DNA of 22,225 bases, taken from assembly GCA_938039345.1 (NCBI GenBank), contig CALHVB010000052.1, positions 1 to 22,225 of the forward strand, written 5' to 3'. The position numbers and the translations under genes were made by a program. Under the pieces are notes generated by a model. The model was not told the DNA's origin and searched no databases. It was given only the letters and a program-made list of their open reading frames with translations. Below, in pieces: positions 8,467 through 16,056 of this stretch; position 1 is the first letter of the stretch; each line of letters begins with the position of its first letter. The stretch is from an uncultured Sediminicola sp. (GTDB lineage: Bacteria > Bacteroidota > Bacteroidia > Flavobacteriales > Flavobacteriaceae).

Positions 8467-8770
8467 TGGTAATTAGATTTTAGGATTCTTGGTTATACAG
8501 ACCAATTTCTCTAATTACTAATGCTGTTGCAAATAAATGTTACCTAAGTACTCTAATATGTTGTAAAACAGTAGTTATTTGATGGTTGCAAAATAGCACA
8601 CAATAACTTTGTAAGATTTAAACTTTATTTATAAGTCTTTTTGTTACTATATACTAATTAATAAAAAACTTGACACAAATCATTTTAACTATTTGAAAAA
8701 CAATCAGTTGAAAACTAAAACAAAACACTATGAGAAGTATCTCGCTTTTTAAGTTTTTAGATTAAAATTA
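8467..8770. other. 304-bp AT-rich gap upstream of the kinase operon
   Basis: This spacer between the kinase start and the thioesterase stop should hold the promoter of the minus-strand operon, but no convincing TAnnTTTG box with a -33 element is visible on that strand. On the plus strand there is a TAACTTTG box (8604-8611) and a very small GAGA-AGTA-TCTC hairpin (8732-8743) followed by T runs. These could bound a short transcript, but the evidence is weak. No protein-coding gene is seen. Confidence 0.5.
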
Positions 8771-9175
8771 TTATTTAATTTGAGTATCTGCAGCTAATCT
8801 ATCTTTTACGTATTCAACTTTAGTTTTGCCATGAGCAGCTGGTTTTCCATTTGCTCCCAAGTTTACCATAATAATATTATCTACAGTTACAATAGTTTCT
8901 CTTGTCATTTTATTACGTACCTCACAATTAAGGTTTAATGAGGTCATTCCAAACTTAACAACTTCAATACCAATTTCAATAATATCGCCTTTAACAGCGG
9001 TACTCATAAAATTTATTTCAGACATATATTTGGTAACTACTTTTTTACTTTCTAACTGAATTATACTGTACAAAGCTGCTTCTTCATCTATCCAAGCTAA
9101 TAACGTACCACCAAACAATGTTTCGTTAGCATTTAAATCTTCTGGTTTAACCCATTTTCTAGTATGGAATCTCAT
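8771..9175 (-). CDS. Acyl-CoA thioesterase, hotdog fold (YciA/BACH-like)
   Basis: The 134-residue single hotdog domain is a normal length for YciA-type hydrolases, which cleave acyl-CoA thioesters to free acid and CoA in the cytoplasm. The family signature is clear near the N-terminus: N15/N17 followed by LFGGTLLAWIDE with the catalytic aspartate D30. The central helix runs on from it, and the strand around FGMTSLNLNCEVRN is typical of the dimer interface. It lies 45 bp after the DUF72 gene on the same strand and may be co-transcribed, although no functional link between the two is known to me. Chain-length preference cannot be read from the sequence. Confidence 0.88.
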   Translation of the reverse strand: MRFHTRKWVKPEDLNANETLFGGTLLAWIDEEAALYSIIQLESKKVVTKYMSEINFMSTAVKGDIIEIGIEVVKFGMTSLNLNCEVRNKMTRETIVTVDNIIMVNLGANGKPAAHGKTKVEYVKDRLAADTQIK

Positions 9176-9220
9176 AAAATTTATTTAAAATCACCGTAAA
9201 GGTAATCGATGTTATTATAT

Positions 9221-10114
9221 TTAGAATAACGTAAGATTAGATTCATTTGTTGTTTTTGGAATATGTAAATTACTTCCCAATTTTTTATTCAACTTAGCAA
9301 TAAAATATGCTGATAATAATGGAGACTCTAATTCCATATTTTGATGCACAAAAAAGTGAATGTTTTTTAAGCCTTTTTTCTTCCAATCTCTTAATTTATC
9401 TACCCAATCGTCCAATCTATTATAATCACTCTTGTGGTTAGCACCAACATAACGTATAAAGGCTTCATTATTAGTTAATCGCATATGCATAATATCCCTT
9501 CTGCCTGCGGTGTCTACCAGAATATTAGCAATATTATTTTTTTCTAACAACTCATATAACTCTTGTGCTACAGTAGCATCGTTGAACCAGTCTGTATGCC
9601 TAAACTCCATGGCTAATGAAAATTCTTTAGGCCAACTTTCTACAAAGCGTACTACTCTATCCCAGTTTTTTGGAGTAAAATTGGTATGCATTTGTAAAAA
9701 TATAGTTCCCAATTTATCTTTAAGATTAGAAGTTACATCTAAATAGCGGTCTACTATGGGGTATACTTGCTCATTTAATCTTCTTAAATGACTAACATCT
9801 TGAGTTATTTTTGGGAAAAACTTAAAATCACCTGGGGTTTTATTATACCATTTTTCATATTGTTCTCCAGGGAAAATACGATAAAATGTTGCATTTAGTT
9901 CAATAGAATTAAACTGTGAAGAATAATAGACCAACTCATCTTTAGTTCCTCTTGGATAAAAACTTTTTAAATCTTGTCTATTCCATTTGGCACAGCCAAC
10001 ATAAATATTTAATGGTTCATCGTTATTCTTAGATAGAACTTTTGCGGTATCTGGATGGTCTTTAGGAATTGAAAAATCTATCAATTCAGGGCGTTCTACT
10101 TTACCAAATTTCAT
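9221..10114 (-). CDS. DUF72 (YecE-like) family protein
   Basis: The 297-residue cytoplasmic protein has the DUF72 TIM-barrel-like signatures: YVGCAKWN (38-45), FNSIELNATFYR (68-79), MEFRH (169-173), an IRYVGANHKSDY segment, and HFFVHQNMELESP near the C-terminus. This family is widespread in bacteria and has no firmly established biochemical role, so no reaction is assigned. Length and motif order are complete, with no sign of damage. It starts at ATG 10112-10114 and is divergent from the small gene at 10240; the 125-bp gap between them would carry both promoters. Confidence 0.9.
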   Translation of the reverse strand: MKFGKVERPELIDFSIPKDHPDTAKVLSKNNDEPLNIYVGCAKWNRQDLKSFYPRGTKDELVYYSSQFNSIELNATFYRIFPGEQYEKWYNKTPGDFKFFPKITQDVSHLRRLNEQVYPIVDRYLDVTSNLKDKLGTIFLQMHTNFTPKNWDRVVRFVESWPKEFSLAMEFRHTDWFNDATVAQELYELLEKNNIANILVDTAGRRDIMHMRLTNNEAFIRYVGANHKSDYNRLDDWVDKLRDWKKKGLKNIHFFVHQNMELESPLLSAYFIAKLNKKLGSNLHIPKTTNESNLTLF

Positions 10115-10239
10115 CTTCCGTTTTTTACAATTTCTTAAACTAAGTTACTATTTCTATTGTTCATAACCTCGTTAAAAACTAGTTGTTGTGCTAAAAATAA
10201 GAATCTATTTAATAGCTATCTTTATTAAAACTAAACACC

Positions 10240-10647
10240 ATGACAGATAGATTTTACAGTATTTTAGGGATTAGACCAGAAGTGTCTTCTGCTAAAGTAA
10301 CAAATAACATGAGTGAGGATGAACTATTCCAAAACAAGACTTTACGTCCAATATTAAAGCTTCAAAATAATTTATTAATTGCTGTATTTAGAAATTATAT
10401 TACCAAACACAAAAATACTTTTTACTCGCTAACCTTAGAGAAAAGATTACAGTACATAGAAAATGCTTTGCAAAAAGATATTAAATTTAGAAACTCTTTA
10501 AAGGGTATTATTATTGGTCAGTTTACTGTTGAAGAATATGAAATTTATATTAAAAATTCTTCCAAACTAAACAAACGTATGATGAATATGGTAATTGTTC
10601 GGCTTAAAGACCAAATACAACTTTTTGAGTCTCCTATACTAGTCTAA
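10240..10647 (+). CDS. Conserved flavobacterial small protein of unknown function
   Basis: The 135-residue soluble, basic and helix-rich protein has no signal peptide, membrane segment or catalytic motif that I recognise. Related short proteins occur in other Flavobacteriaceae and are sometimes labelled glyoxalase in databases, but I see no vicinal-oxygen-chelate metal ligands here and do not support that name. Characteristic segments are NKTLRPILKLQNNL, FRNSLKGIIIGQFTVEEY and LNKRMMNMVIVRLK. The ATG is preceded, 15 nt upstream, by TATCTTTA (10217-10224), a near match to the Bacteroidota -7 box, so a short leader is likely. The 3' end overlaps the convergent DUF2461 gene by 9 bp, so read-through transcripts would be antisense to each other. 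Confidence 0.75.
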   Translation: MTDRFYSILGIRPEVSSAKVTNNMSEDELFQNKTLRPILKLQNNLLIAVFRNYITKHKNTFYSLTLEKRLQYIENALQKDIKFRNSLKGIIIGQFTVEEYEIYIKNSSKLNKRMMNMVIVRLKDQIQLFESPILV

Positions 10648-11319
10648 TAATGACTCTCCATTTAAATCTGTCGTAAGTATATCGCTCATTAAATCAAAAT
10701 AAGGACGTATTGCCTTAAATGAGCTGGTTACTATGTTAAAAAAATCTGGAGACAATACTTCTTTATCTGTAAATTCTCTAGTAAAAATAAATTGTTTTTT
10801 ACGAATTAAGTCTATGTTTGGGTCTTCTTTATTAAAACCTTTAGGTGCTGTTTTTAACTCCTCTCCTTTTAATTCTCCCCAAATAGATTTAAAAGACTTT
10901 TCGTTTATAATTCCTCTAAATTCAGCACTATCTAATTCTAGCTCTTTTCTAATGCGTAAAATATCTTCTTTATTAGGTTGCCAAAAACCAGTAGCTATAA
11001 AACTTTCTCCTGGTCTTATACGTAAATAATAACCCCCACGCCGCTTGGCTCCTGTTCTAGAAAAAGAACCTGCAAAGTGTGGCTGGTATGGTGTTTTGTC
11101 TTTAGAAAAACGAACATCTCTATAAATGCGAAACATTTTTATTTTTTCTATTTCGTCATGTATTTTCAAAGCATCTGCTATGCTTGCATAATATACTTTA
11201 ACATCTGCTTCAATTGCTTTAAACTGCTTTTTATTTTCAGCAAACCATTCTCTCGTATTATTCTTTTTTAATTCCTTTAAAAAGGAAAGTGTATTCTTAG
11301 TAATTATTGACTGTTGCAT
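10639..11319 (-). CDS. DUF2461 (TIGR02453) family protein
   Basis: The 226-residue cytoplasmic protein has typical DUF2461 signatures: NNTREWFAENK (20-30), FRIYRDVRFSKDKTPYQPH (63-81), RRGGYYLRI (93-101) and IATGFW (108-113). The length matches the family and the chain is intact. The biochemical role of the family is not established, so none is assigned. Its 3' end overlaps the convergent small gene by 9 bp, and it is divergent from cysE with a 106-bp gap. No clear minus-strand promoter box is visible in that gap. Confidence 0.9.
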   Translation of the reverse strand: MQQSIITKNTLSFLKELKKNNTREWFAENKKQFKAIEADVKVYYASIADALKIHDEIEKIKMFRIYRDVRFSKDKTPYQPHFAGSFSRTGAKRRGGYYLRIRPGESFIATGFWQPNKEDILRIRKELELDSAEFRGIINEKSFKSIWGELKGEELKTAPKGFNKEDPNIDLIRKKQFIFTREFTDKEVLSPDFFNIVTSSFKAIRPYFDLMSDILTTDLNGESLLD

Positions 11320-11380
11320 ACGACTTAATTTCTCAAAATATTTTAACTAAAGTTTAAAGTTAATTATATTTTAATCAACT

Positions 11381-11388
11381 TACTTTTG
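11381..11388 (+). promoter_or_regulatory. Candidate -7 box for cysE-cysM
   Basis: TACTTTTG matches the Bacteroidota -7 consensus TAnnTTTG and lies 37 nt before the cysE ATG, which would give a leader of roughly 30 nt. A TTAACT/AGTTAA inverted repeat (11343-11348 and 11358-11363) sits around the expected -33 position and could be an operator. There is no clear TTTG at -33, so this call rests on the -7 box and its placement. Confidence 0.45.
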
Positions 11389-11425
11389 AAATAATAGTTA
11401 ATTTTGATGTAACAATAGATTATAT

Positions 11426-12220
11426 ATGGATAAGGCTTCTATCATAAAAAAGATAAATCTTCATAAAAAGCAACCAAATCTAAGGTATAGATTAAAGCAA
11501 GAAGTAGAAGAGTTTACTAATATACTGTTCTATACACTATTTGATATAGAAACACCAGTAGAAGAAAATTTAGATGTTTTAGAAACTAAATTTGAAGAAA
11601 TTGTAGCATTAGCATGTTGGAATATTGATAAGCCTTGCAAAAAAATATGGGAAAACTACGTAAATGCACTTCCTAAAATATTAGAAAAACTAAATTTAGA
11701 TGCCGAAGCTACTGTTAATTGTGATCCTGCATCTCTTTCTATAGAGGAAGTTTATATGGCGTATCCAGGGTTTTATGCTATTGCAATATATAGGCTAGCA
11801 CATGAACTATATAGTAAAGGATTCCCTTTAGTTCCTAGGTTAATGACAGAGTATGCTCATAGACAAACTGGCGTAGATATTAATCCTGGCGCAACTATAG
11901 GACAATCTTTTCATATAGATCATGGAACAGGTATTGTTATTGGAGAAACTGCTATTATTAAAGATAATGTAAAAATATACCAAGGTGTTACACTAGGTGG
12001 TTTATACGTTGCTAAAGATTTAAAAGAAACTAAACGTCATCCTACCATAGAAAACAATGTAACCGTATACGCAAATGCAACTATTCTTGGAGGAGAAACG
12101 GTTATAGGAGAAAACTCTACTATAGGTGGTAATGCTTGGATAACAGCCTCTATACCTCCAAATTCAACAGTATATCATACACCTGAAATAAAAATAAAAA
12201 CAGTTTCAAATGTCTCATAG
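11426..12220 (+). CDS. cysE: Serine O-acetyltransferase
   Basis: The 264-residue cytoplasmic enzyme converts L-serine and acetyl-CoA to O-acetylserine, the first step of cysteine synthesis. An N-terminal helical domain (1-140) precedes a left-handed beta-helix of hexapeptide repeats (about 148-250). The active-site region VDINPGATIGQSFHIDHGTG holds the expected catalytic Asp (D151) and His (H166), followed by IVIGETA and QGVTLGG. The helical region is longer than in short EpsC-type enzymes. The C-terminus ends in NVS, without the terminal Ile that docks E. coli CysE into CysK, so stable cysteine synthase complex formation is uncertain. Its last 11 bp overlap the start of cysM, indicating coupled translation of the two successive pathway enzymes. 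Confidence 0.93.
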   Translation: MDKASIIKKINLHKKQPNLRYRLKQEVEEFTNILFYTLFDIETPVEENLDVLETKFEEIVALACWNIDKPCKKIWENYVNALPKILEKLNLDAEATVNCDPASLSIEEVYMAYPGFYAIAIYRLAHELYSKGFPLVPRLMTEYAHRQTGVDINPGATIGQSFHIDHGTGIVIGETAIIKDNVKIYQGVTLGGLYVAKDLKETKRHPTIENNVTVYANATILGGETVIGENSTIGGNAWITASIPPNSTVYHTPEIKIKTVSNVS

Positions 12221-13094
12221 CATATTAGATTTAATAGGAAATACACCATTGGTAGAATCAAAGATCTTAAACAAAAATTCCAATGTAAAATTATTTTTTA
12301 AGCTAGAAGGACATAATCCTGGAGGAAGCGTAAAAGATAGGGCCGCTTATAATATGATAAAAAGTGGTTTAGAGTCTGGTGCAATAAATAAAAACTCCAA
12401 ACTTATTGAAGCTACTAGTGGTAATACAGGCATAGCATTAGCAATGATTGCTGGTATATATGGTTTAAATATTGAACTAGTAATGCCCGAAAACTCCACA
12501 AAAGAAAGAGTACAAACAATGCGTGCTTATGGAGCTAAAGTTACATTAACTTCTGCCGATGTGGGTATAGAAGGCGCTAGAGACTATGCAGAAGCTAAAG
12601 TAGTAAACGAAGGGTATATTATGCTTAACCAATTTGCTAATAATGATAATTGGAAAGCACATTATAAATCTACGGGTCCTGAAATATGGAAAGATACTAA
12701 AGGTGAAATTACACATTTTGTATCCTCTATGGGTACTACAGGCACCGTAATGGGAACTTCTACCTATTTAAAAGAACAAAATTCTAATATACAGATTGTA
12801 GGCGTACAACCTACAGATGGTGCTAAAATACCTGGGATTCGTAAATGGCCTAAAGAATACCTACCAAAGATATTTGATGCATCTAAGGTAGATACTGTTT
12901 TAGAAGTAACCGAAGAAGAAGCTGTTACAACTGCTAAAGAATTAGCTATAAAAGAAGGTATTTTCTCTGGCATGAGTAGTGGCGGAGCTGCAGCTGCAGC
13001 TTTAAAACTTGCCGCTACTTTAGAAAGTGGCGTTATAGTATCTATTGTTTGTGATCGTGGTGATCGCTATTTGTCTTCAAATTTGTTTGATTAA
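12210..13094 (+). CDS. cysM: Cysteine synthase B (O-acetylserine sulfhydrylase)
   Basis: The 294-residue cytoplasmic PLP enzyme makes cysteine from O-acetylserine and sulfide (CysM-type enzymes may also use thiosulfate). The PLP lysine is K42 in GGSVKDRAA, and the substrate loop is ATSGNTGIALA (68-78). A phosphate-binding SSMGTTGTVMG segment and the C-terminal GIFSGMSSGGAAAAAL and VCDRGDRY segments complete the fold-type II pattern. Length and the short C-terminus fit CysM better than CysK, which is usually longer than 300 residues. It starts inside the end of cysE. No convincing terminator follows; a weak AAACAA/TTGTTT pair lies shortly after the stop. Confidence 0.9.
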   Translation: MSHSILDLIGNTPLVESKILNKNSNVKLFFKLEGHNPGGSVKDRAAYNMIKSGLESGAINKNSKLIEATSGNTGIALAMIAGIYGLNIELVMPENSTKERVQTMRAYGAKVTLTSADVGIEGARDYAEAKVVNEGYIMLNQFANNDNWKAHYKSTGPEIWKDTKGEITHFVSSMGTTGTVMGTSTYLKEQNSNIQIVGVQPTDGAKIPGIRKWPKEYLPKIFDASKVDTVLEVTEEEAVTTAKELAIKEGIFSGMSSGGAAAAALKLAATLESGVIVSIVCDRGDRYLSSNLFD

Positions 13095-13279
13095 CAACAA
13101 ATAATTAAAACAATAAATTTCAGTTGTTTAGAGTATAAATATTAAACTAATGCTTTAAATAATTAATACTGTATCTACATCAGGTTATCAGTAAAATTTT
13201 TAGCTATAAACTAAAACATATAATTTTCTCATTACATCTATTAATATAGGTGTAACTTTTATAACTTCATAAATACAAA

Positions 13280-13306
13280 GTTCATATACAATTTTAGCAT
13301 ATGAAC
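13280..13306. promoter_or_regulatory. Inverted repeat GTTCATAT-N11-ATATGAAC
   Basis: Perfect 8-bp arms at 13280-13287 and 13299-13306 are separated by 11 bp, with further TGAAC and TTCATA half-sites close by. The 19-bp centre-to-centre spacing suits a dimeric DNA-binding regulator. No regulator gene is in the window to match it. Confidence 0.4.
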
Positions 13307-13368
13307 AGCTTAAGTTACATAATGAACAATATTTCTCTATAAATGAAACATATGTGTTATTATTCTGT

Positions 13369-13434
13369 CTATTTATAACTTTACTCCTATTTATAATTAG
13401 ATATCTTTATTGATTATAATTTAATTATAAATAG
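13369..13434. promoter_or_regulatory. Three copies of CTATTTATAA flanking a candidate promoter box
   Basis: CTATTTATAA occurs at 13369-13378 and again 18 bp further at 13387-13396. The second copy extends to a 13-bp arm (13387-13399) that is perfectly inverted at 13422-13434. A near-consensus -7 box TATCTTTA (13402-13409) lies in the 22-bp centre. Sites arranged around a promoter box like this could be operators, or the arms could pair in a transcript leader. The GH2 ATG follows 34 bp later. Confidence 0.5.
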
Positions 13435-13467
13435 CATAAAATAATTCAGTAACAATCAAATTCTAAC

Positions 13468-15963
13468 ATGAACAATTACACCAAACTGAAACTCTCTTTG
13501 GCAGCATTACTTTGTACCGTTGCTCTTTTTGTTTCTTGTAAATCTAACGAAACATCAATTACAAATGTAGATGACGAAAATTTTAATAAGAATTGGCTCT
13601 TTAAAAAAGATACTTTAGCCAATGCAGAAACTATTAGCTATGACGATAGCACATGGAGAAAATTAGATTTACCACACGATTGGGCCATAGAACTTCCTTT
13701 TAATAGTAGAAATAATGCAAGAAATGGTGGCCTACCTATAGATGGACATGCTTGGTATAGAAAACATTTTATCGTAGACAAAAAAATGAGTAGCAAACAA
13801 ATATCTATTGAGTTTGATGGTGTTATGGATAATGCTAAAGTATGGATAAACGGAAATTATGTTGGAGATAGGCATTATGGATACATAGGTTTTGAGTTTG
13901 ATTTAACAAAGCACATTAAATTTGGAGAAGAAAATGTAATAGCCGTACAATTAGCACCAGAATTATTATCAGAAAGATGGTATCCTGGAGCTGGAATCTA
14001 TAGAAATGTACGATTAAAAGTTAATAACCCTACACATATACCACAATGGGGAACTTATATTACAACTCCGTTTGTTAGCAATGACAAAGCAATAGTGAAC
14101 ATAAAAACCACAGTTAAAAACACTGGCAATACAAGCTCTAACAAAACTTTAAAAACAATTATAAAAGATGCAAGCGGAAACACTATAACTTATCAATCAA
14201 AAGAAATAGCTATTACTAAATTATCTAAAATTGAAAAAACTCAGGAAATAGAAATTTCAAAACCTATTCGATGGGATATAGATAATCCTCATTTATACAC
14301 AGCAACAAGTCAAATTCTTGAAAATAATATTTTAGTAGATGAATACATTACTGAATTTGGAGTTAGAACTATTGATTTTAGTGCTAAAAAAGGATTTTTA
14401 TTAAACGATAAACCAGTTGAGTTTAATGGAGTTTGTATGCATCACGATTTAGGTCCTTTAGGATCAGCTATAAACTACAGAGCCAAAGAAAGGCAAATGC
14501 AAATTATGAAAAGTATGGGAGTTAATGCGCTAAGAACTAGTCACAACCCTCCTTCTCCAGAAATGCTACAAGTTTGTGATCGTTTAGGTATTGTTGTTAT
14601 TGCAGAAGCTTTTGATGAATGGAAAAAAGCAAAAGTACCAAATGGTTACCATAAATACTTTGATCAATGGCACGAGAAAGATTTAAGAGACATGATTAAA
14701 AGAGACCGTAACCACCCCTCTGTAATTATGTGGAGTATAGGTAACGAAATTCTTGAGCAAAGTGAAAAAGATGGATGGAAATTAGCTAAAAGATTAAATG
14801 ATATATGCCATGATGAAGATATTACAAGACCAACAACAGCTGGTTTTAACTACTACCCTGCATCTTTTGTAAATAAATTAGCCTATCAAATAGATATTGT
14901 TGGTGTTAATTACAAACCTTCTCATTACCCAGAAATTGTAGCTCAAAATCCTGATATGATATTTTATGGTTCGGAAACATCTTCGCAAACAAGTAGTAGA
15001 GGTGTATACCACTTACCATTAGAATACAAACACAGAAGAGAAACAAATCATGTTTCTAGTCATGATGAAACAGTTGGGCCTGCATGGGCTTACCCACCAG
15101 ATGTAGAGTTCGATGCGCAAGCAAAATCTCCTACTTCTTTAGGTGAATTTATATGGACTGGTTTCGATTATTTAGGAGAGCCTACACCTTATGGTGGTAG
15201 AGACAATTCTACAAACGGATATTGGAACGACGATTGGCCTTCTAAATCTTCTTATTTTGCCCCTGTAGACATGTGTGGCTTTCCTAAGGATAGATTCTAC
15301 TTATACCAAAGTCAATGGACAAAAGAACCTATGGTACATGTACTTCCTCACTGGAATTGGAAAGGTAAAGAAGGAGAAACAATCCCTGTATACTCCTATA
15401 CAAATTGTGATGAAGTAGAACTATTTGTAAACGGAAAATCTTTTGGTAAAAAAATAAAAGGAAAAGATTATACTATGATTCATGCGGAATATAATGGATT
15501 TAAAAAAGGAATGTATAAATCTAAGTACAGACTTTCATGGAATGTTCCTTACAAAGCAGGTGAAATAAAAGTTGTTGGTTATAAAAAGGGAAAAATAGCT
15601 GCAACCAAAACAATTAAAACTGCAGGTACACCAGCTAAAGTAAAATTAATAGCAGACAGAAATACAATTGATGCTTCTGGTGTAGACCTTTCTTTCATTA
15701 CAGTAAGAATTGAAGATGCTAATGGTAATTTATGTCCTAGAGCTTCTAATTTAGTTAATTTTAACATCGAAGGCGAAGGTGTTATAGAAGCCGTTGGTAA
15801 TGGAGACCAAGCTTCTTTAGAAGAGCACAAAGCAAATCATAGAAAAGCATTTAGTGGGCAATGTTTAGTAATTGTAAAATCTACGGAAAAAGCAGGTACT
15901 ATTAAAATAACAGCTAGTTCAGACAATTTAGAACCTGAGACACTAGCAATAACAACTAAATAA
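13468..15963 (+). CDS. Glycoside hydrolase family 2 lipoprotein (beta-galactosidase/beta-glucuronidase type)
   Basis: The 831-residue surface or periplasmic exo-glycosidase has a lipoprotein signal ending at C24 (LFVSC). A sugar-binding jelly roll (about 35-185), an Ig-like domain (about 190-300) and a TIM barrel (about 300-615) follow. Then come a DUF4982-type domain (about 620-720, starting near VHVLPHWNW) and a C-terminal beta domain (about 722-831). The catalytic acid/base is E427 in SIGNE and the nucleophile is E503 in FYGSETSS; RTSHNPP (356-362) and WTGFDYLGEPTPYGGRD (563-579) are typical of the family. The DUF4982 architecture is common in Bacteroidota GH2 enzymes acting on galactosides or glucuronides, so the exact sugar is open. 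It leads a secreted enzyme cluster, and a terminator-like hairpin follows it. Confidence 0.9.
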   Translation: MNNYTKLKLSLAALLCTVALFVSCKSNETSITNVDDENFNKNWLFKKDTLANAETISYDDSTWRKLDLPHDWAIELPFNSRNNARNGGLPIDGHAWYRKHFIVDKKMSSKQISIEFDGVMDNAKVWINGNYVGDRHYGYIGFEFDLTKHIKFGEENVIAVQLAPELLSERWYPGAGIYRNVRLKVNNPTHIPQWGTYITTPFVSNDKAIVNIKTTVKNTGNTSSNKTLKTIIKDASGNTITYQSKEIAITKLSKIEKTQEIEISKPIRWDIDNPHLYTATSQILENNILVDEYITEFGVRTIDFSAKKGFLLNDKPVEFNGVCMHHDLGPLGSAINYRAKERQMQIMKSMGVNALRTSHNPPSPEMLQVCDRLGIVVIAEAFDEWKKAKVPNGYHKYFDQWHEKDLRDMIKRDRNHPSVIMWSIGNEILEQSEKDGWKLAKRLNDICHDEDITRPTTAGFNYYPASFVNKLAYQIDIVGVNYKPSHYPEIVAQNPDMIFYGSETSSQTSSRGVYHLPLEYKHRRETNHVSSHDETVGPAWAYPPDVEFDAQAKSPTSLGEFIWTGFDYLGEPTPYGGRDNSTNGYWNDDWPSKSSYFAPVDMCGFPKDRFYLYQSQWTKEPMVHVLPHWNWKGKEGETIPVYSYTNCDEVELFVNGKSFGKKIKGKDYTMIHAEYNGFKKGMYKSKYRLSWNVPYKAGEIKVVGYKKGKIAATKTIKTAGTPAKVKLIADRNTIDASGVDLSFITVRIEDANGNLCPRASNLVNFNIEGEGVIEAVGNGDQASLEEHKANHRKAFSGQCLVIVKSTEKAGTIKITASSDNLEPETLAITTK

Positions 15964-15983
15964 ATTTTAGTTACTAACAAGAG

Positions 15984-16020
15984 TTGTGGTTACAAAAAAT
16001 ATTAATTTGTAACCACAATT
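15984..16020 (+). terminator. Strong hairpin between GH2 and the GH28 genes
   Basis: A 13-bp perfect stem, TTGTGGTTACAAA at 15984-15996 and its complement at 16006-16018, has a 9-nt AT loop. It is followed by TTATTTTA rather than a clean T tract. It fits an intrinsic terminator or an attenuator that lowers expression of the downstream trio, or an mRNA-stabilising hairpin for GH2. A second small inverted repeat (AAATTC 16034-16039 with GAATTT 16046-16051) sits just before the GH28 start. Confidence 0.6.
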
Positions 16021-16056
16021 ATTTTAGCTATTTAAATTCCTTTAAGAATTTGCAAC

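Larger units (their letters stand above)
13095..13467. other. 373-bp gene-free region upstream of the polysaccharide-degradation cluster
   Basis: This AT-rich stretch contains no plausible coding sequence. It separates cysM from the GH2 gene and holds two inverted-repeat regions, listed separately at 13280-13306 and 13369-13434. A near-consensus -7 box TATCTTTA (13402-13409) lies between the arms of the second one. It is most likely the control region of the GH cluster, with a 3' untranslated end of cysM on the left. Confidence 0.6.

Noticed and set aside
8670..8675. TTGACA resembling an enterobacterial -35 box
   Set aside because: Bacteroidota use a different promoter pattern, no matching -10 box follows, and no plus-strand gene begins nearby.
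10733..11029. Open frame of 98 codons antisense to the DUF2461 gene
   Set aside because: It is fully covered by the DUF2461 coding region and has no motif of its own.
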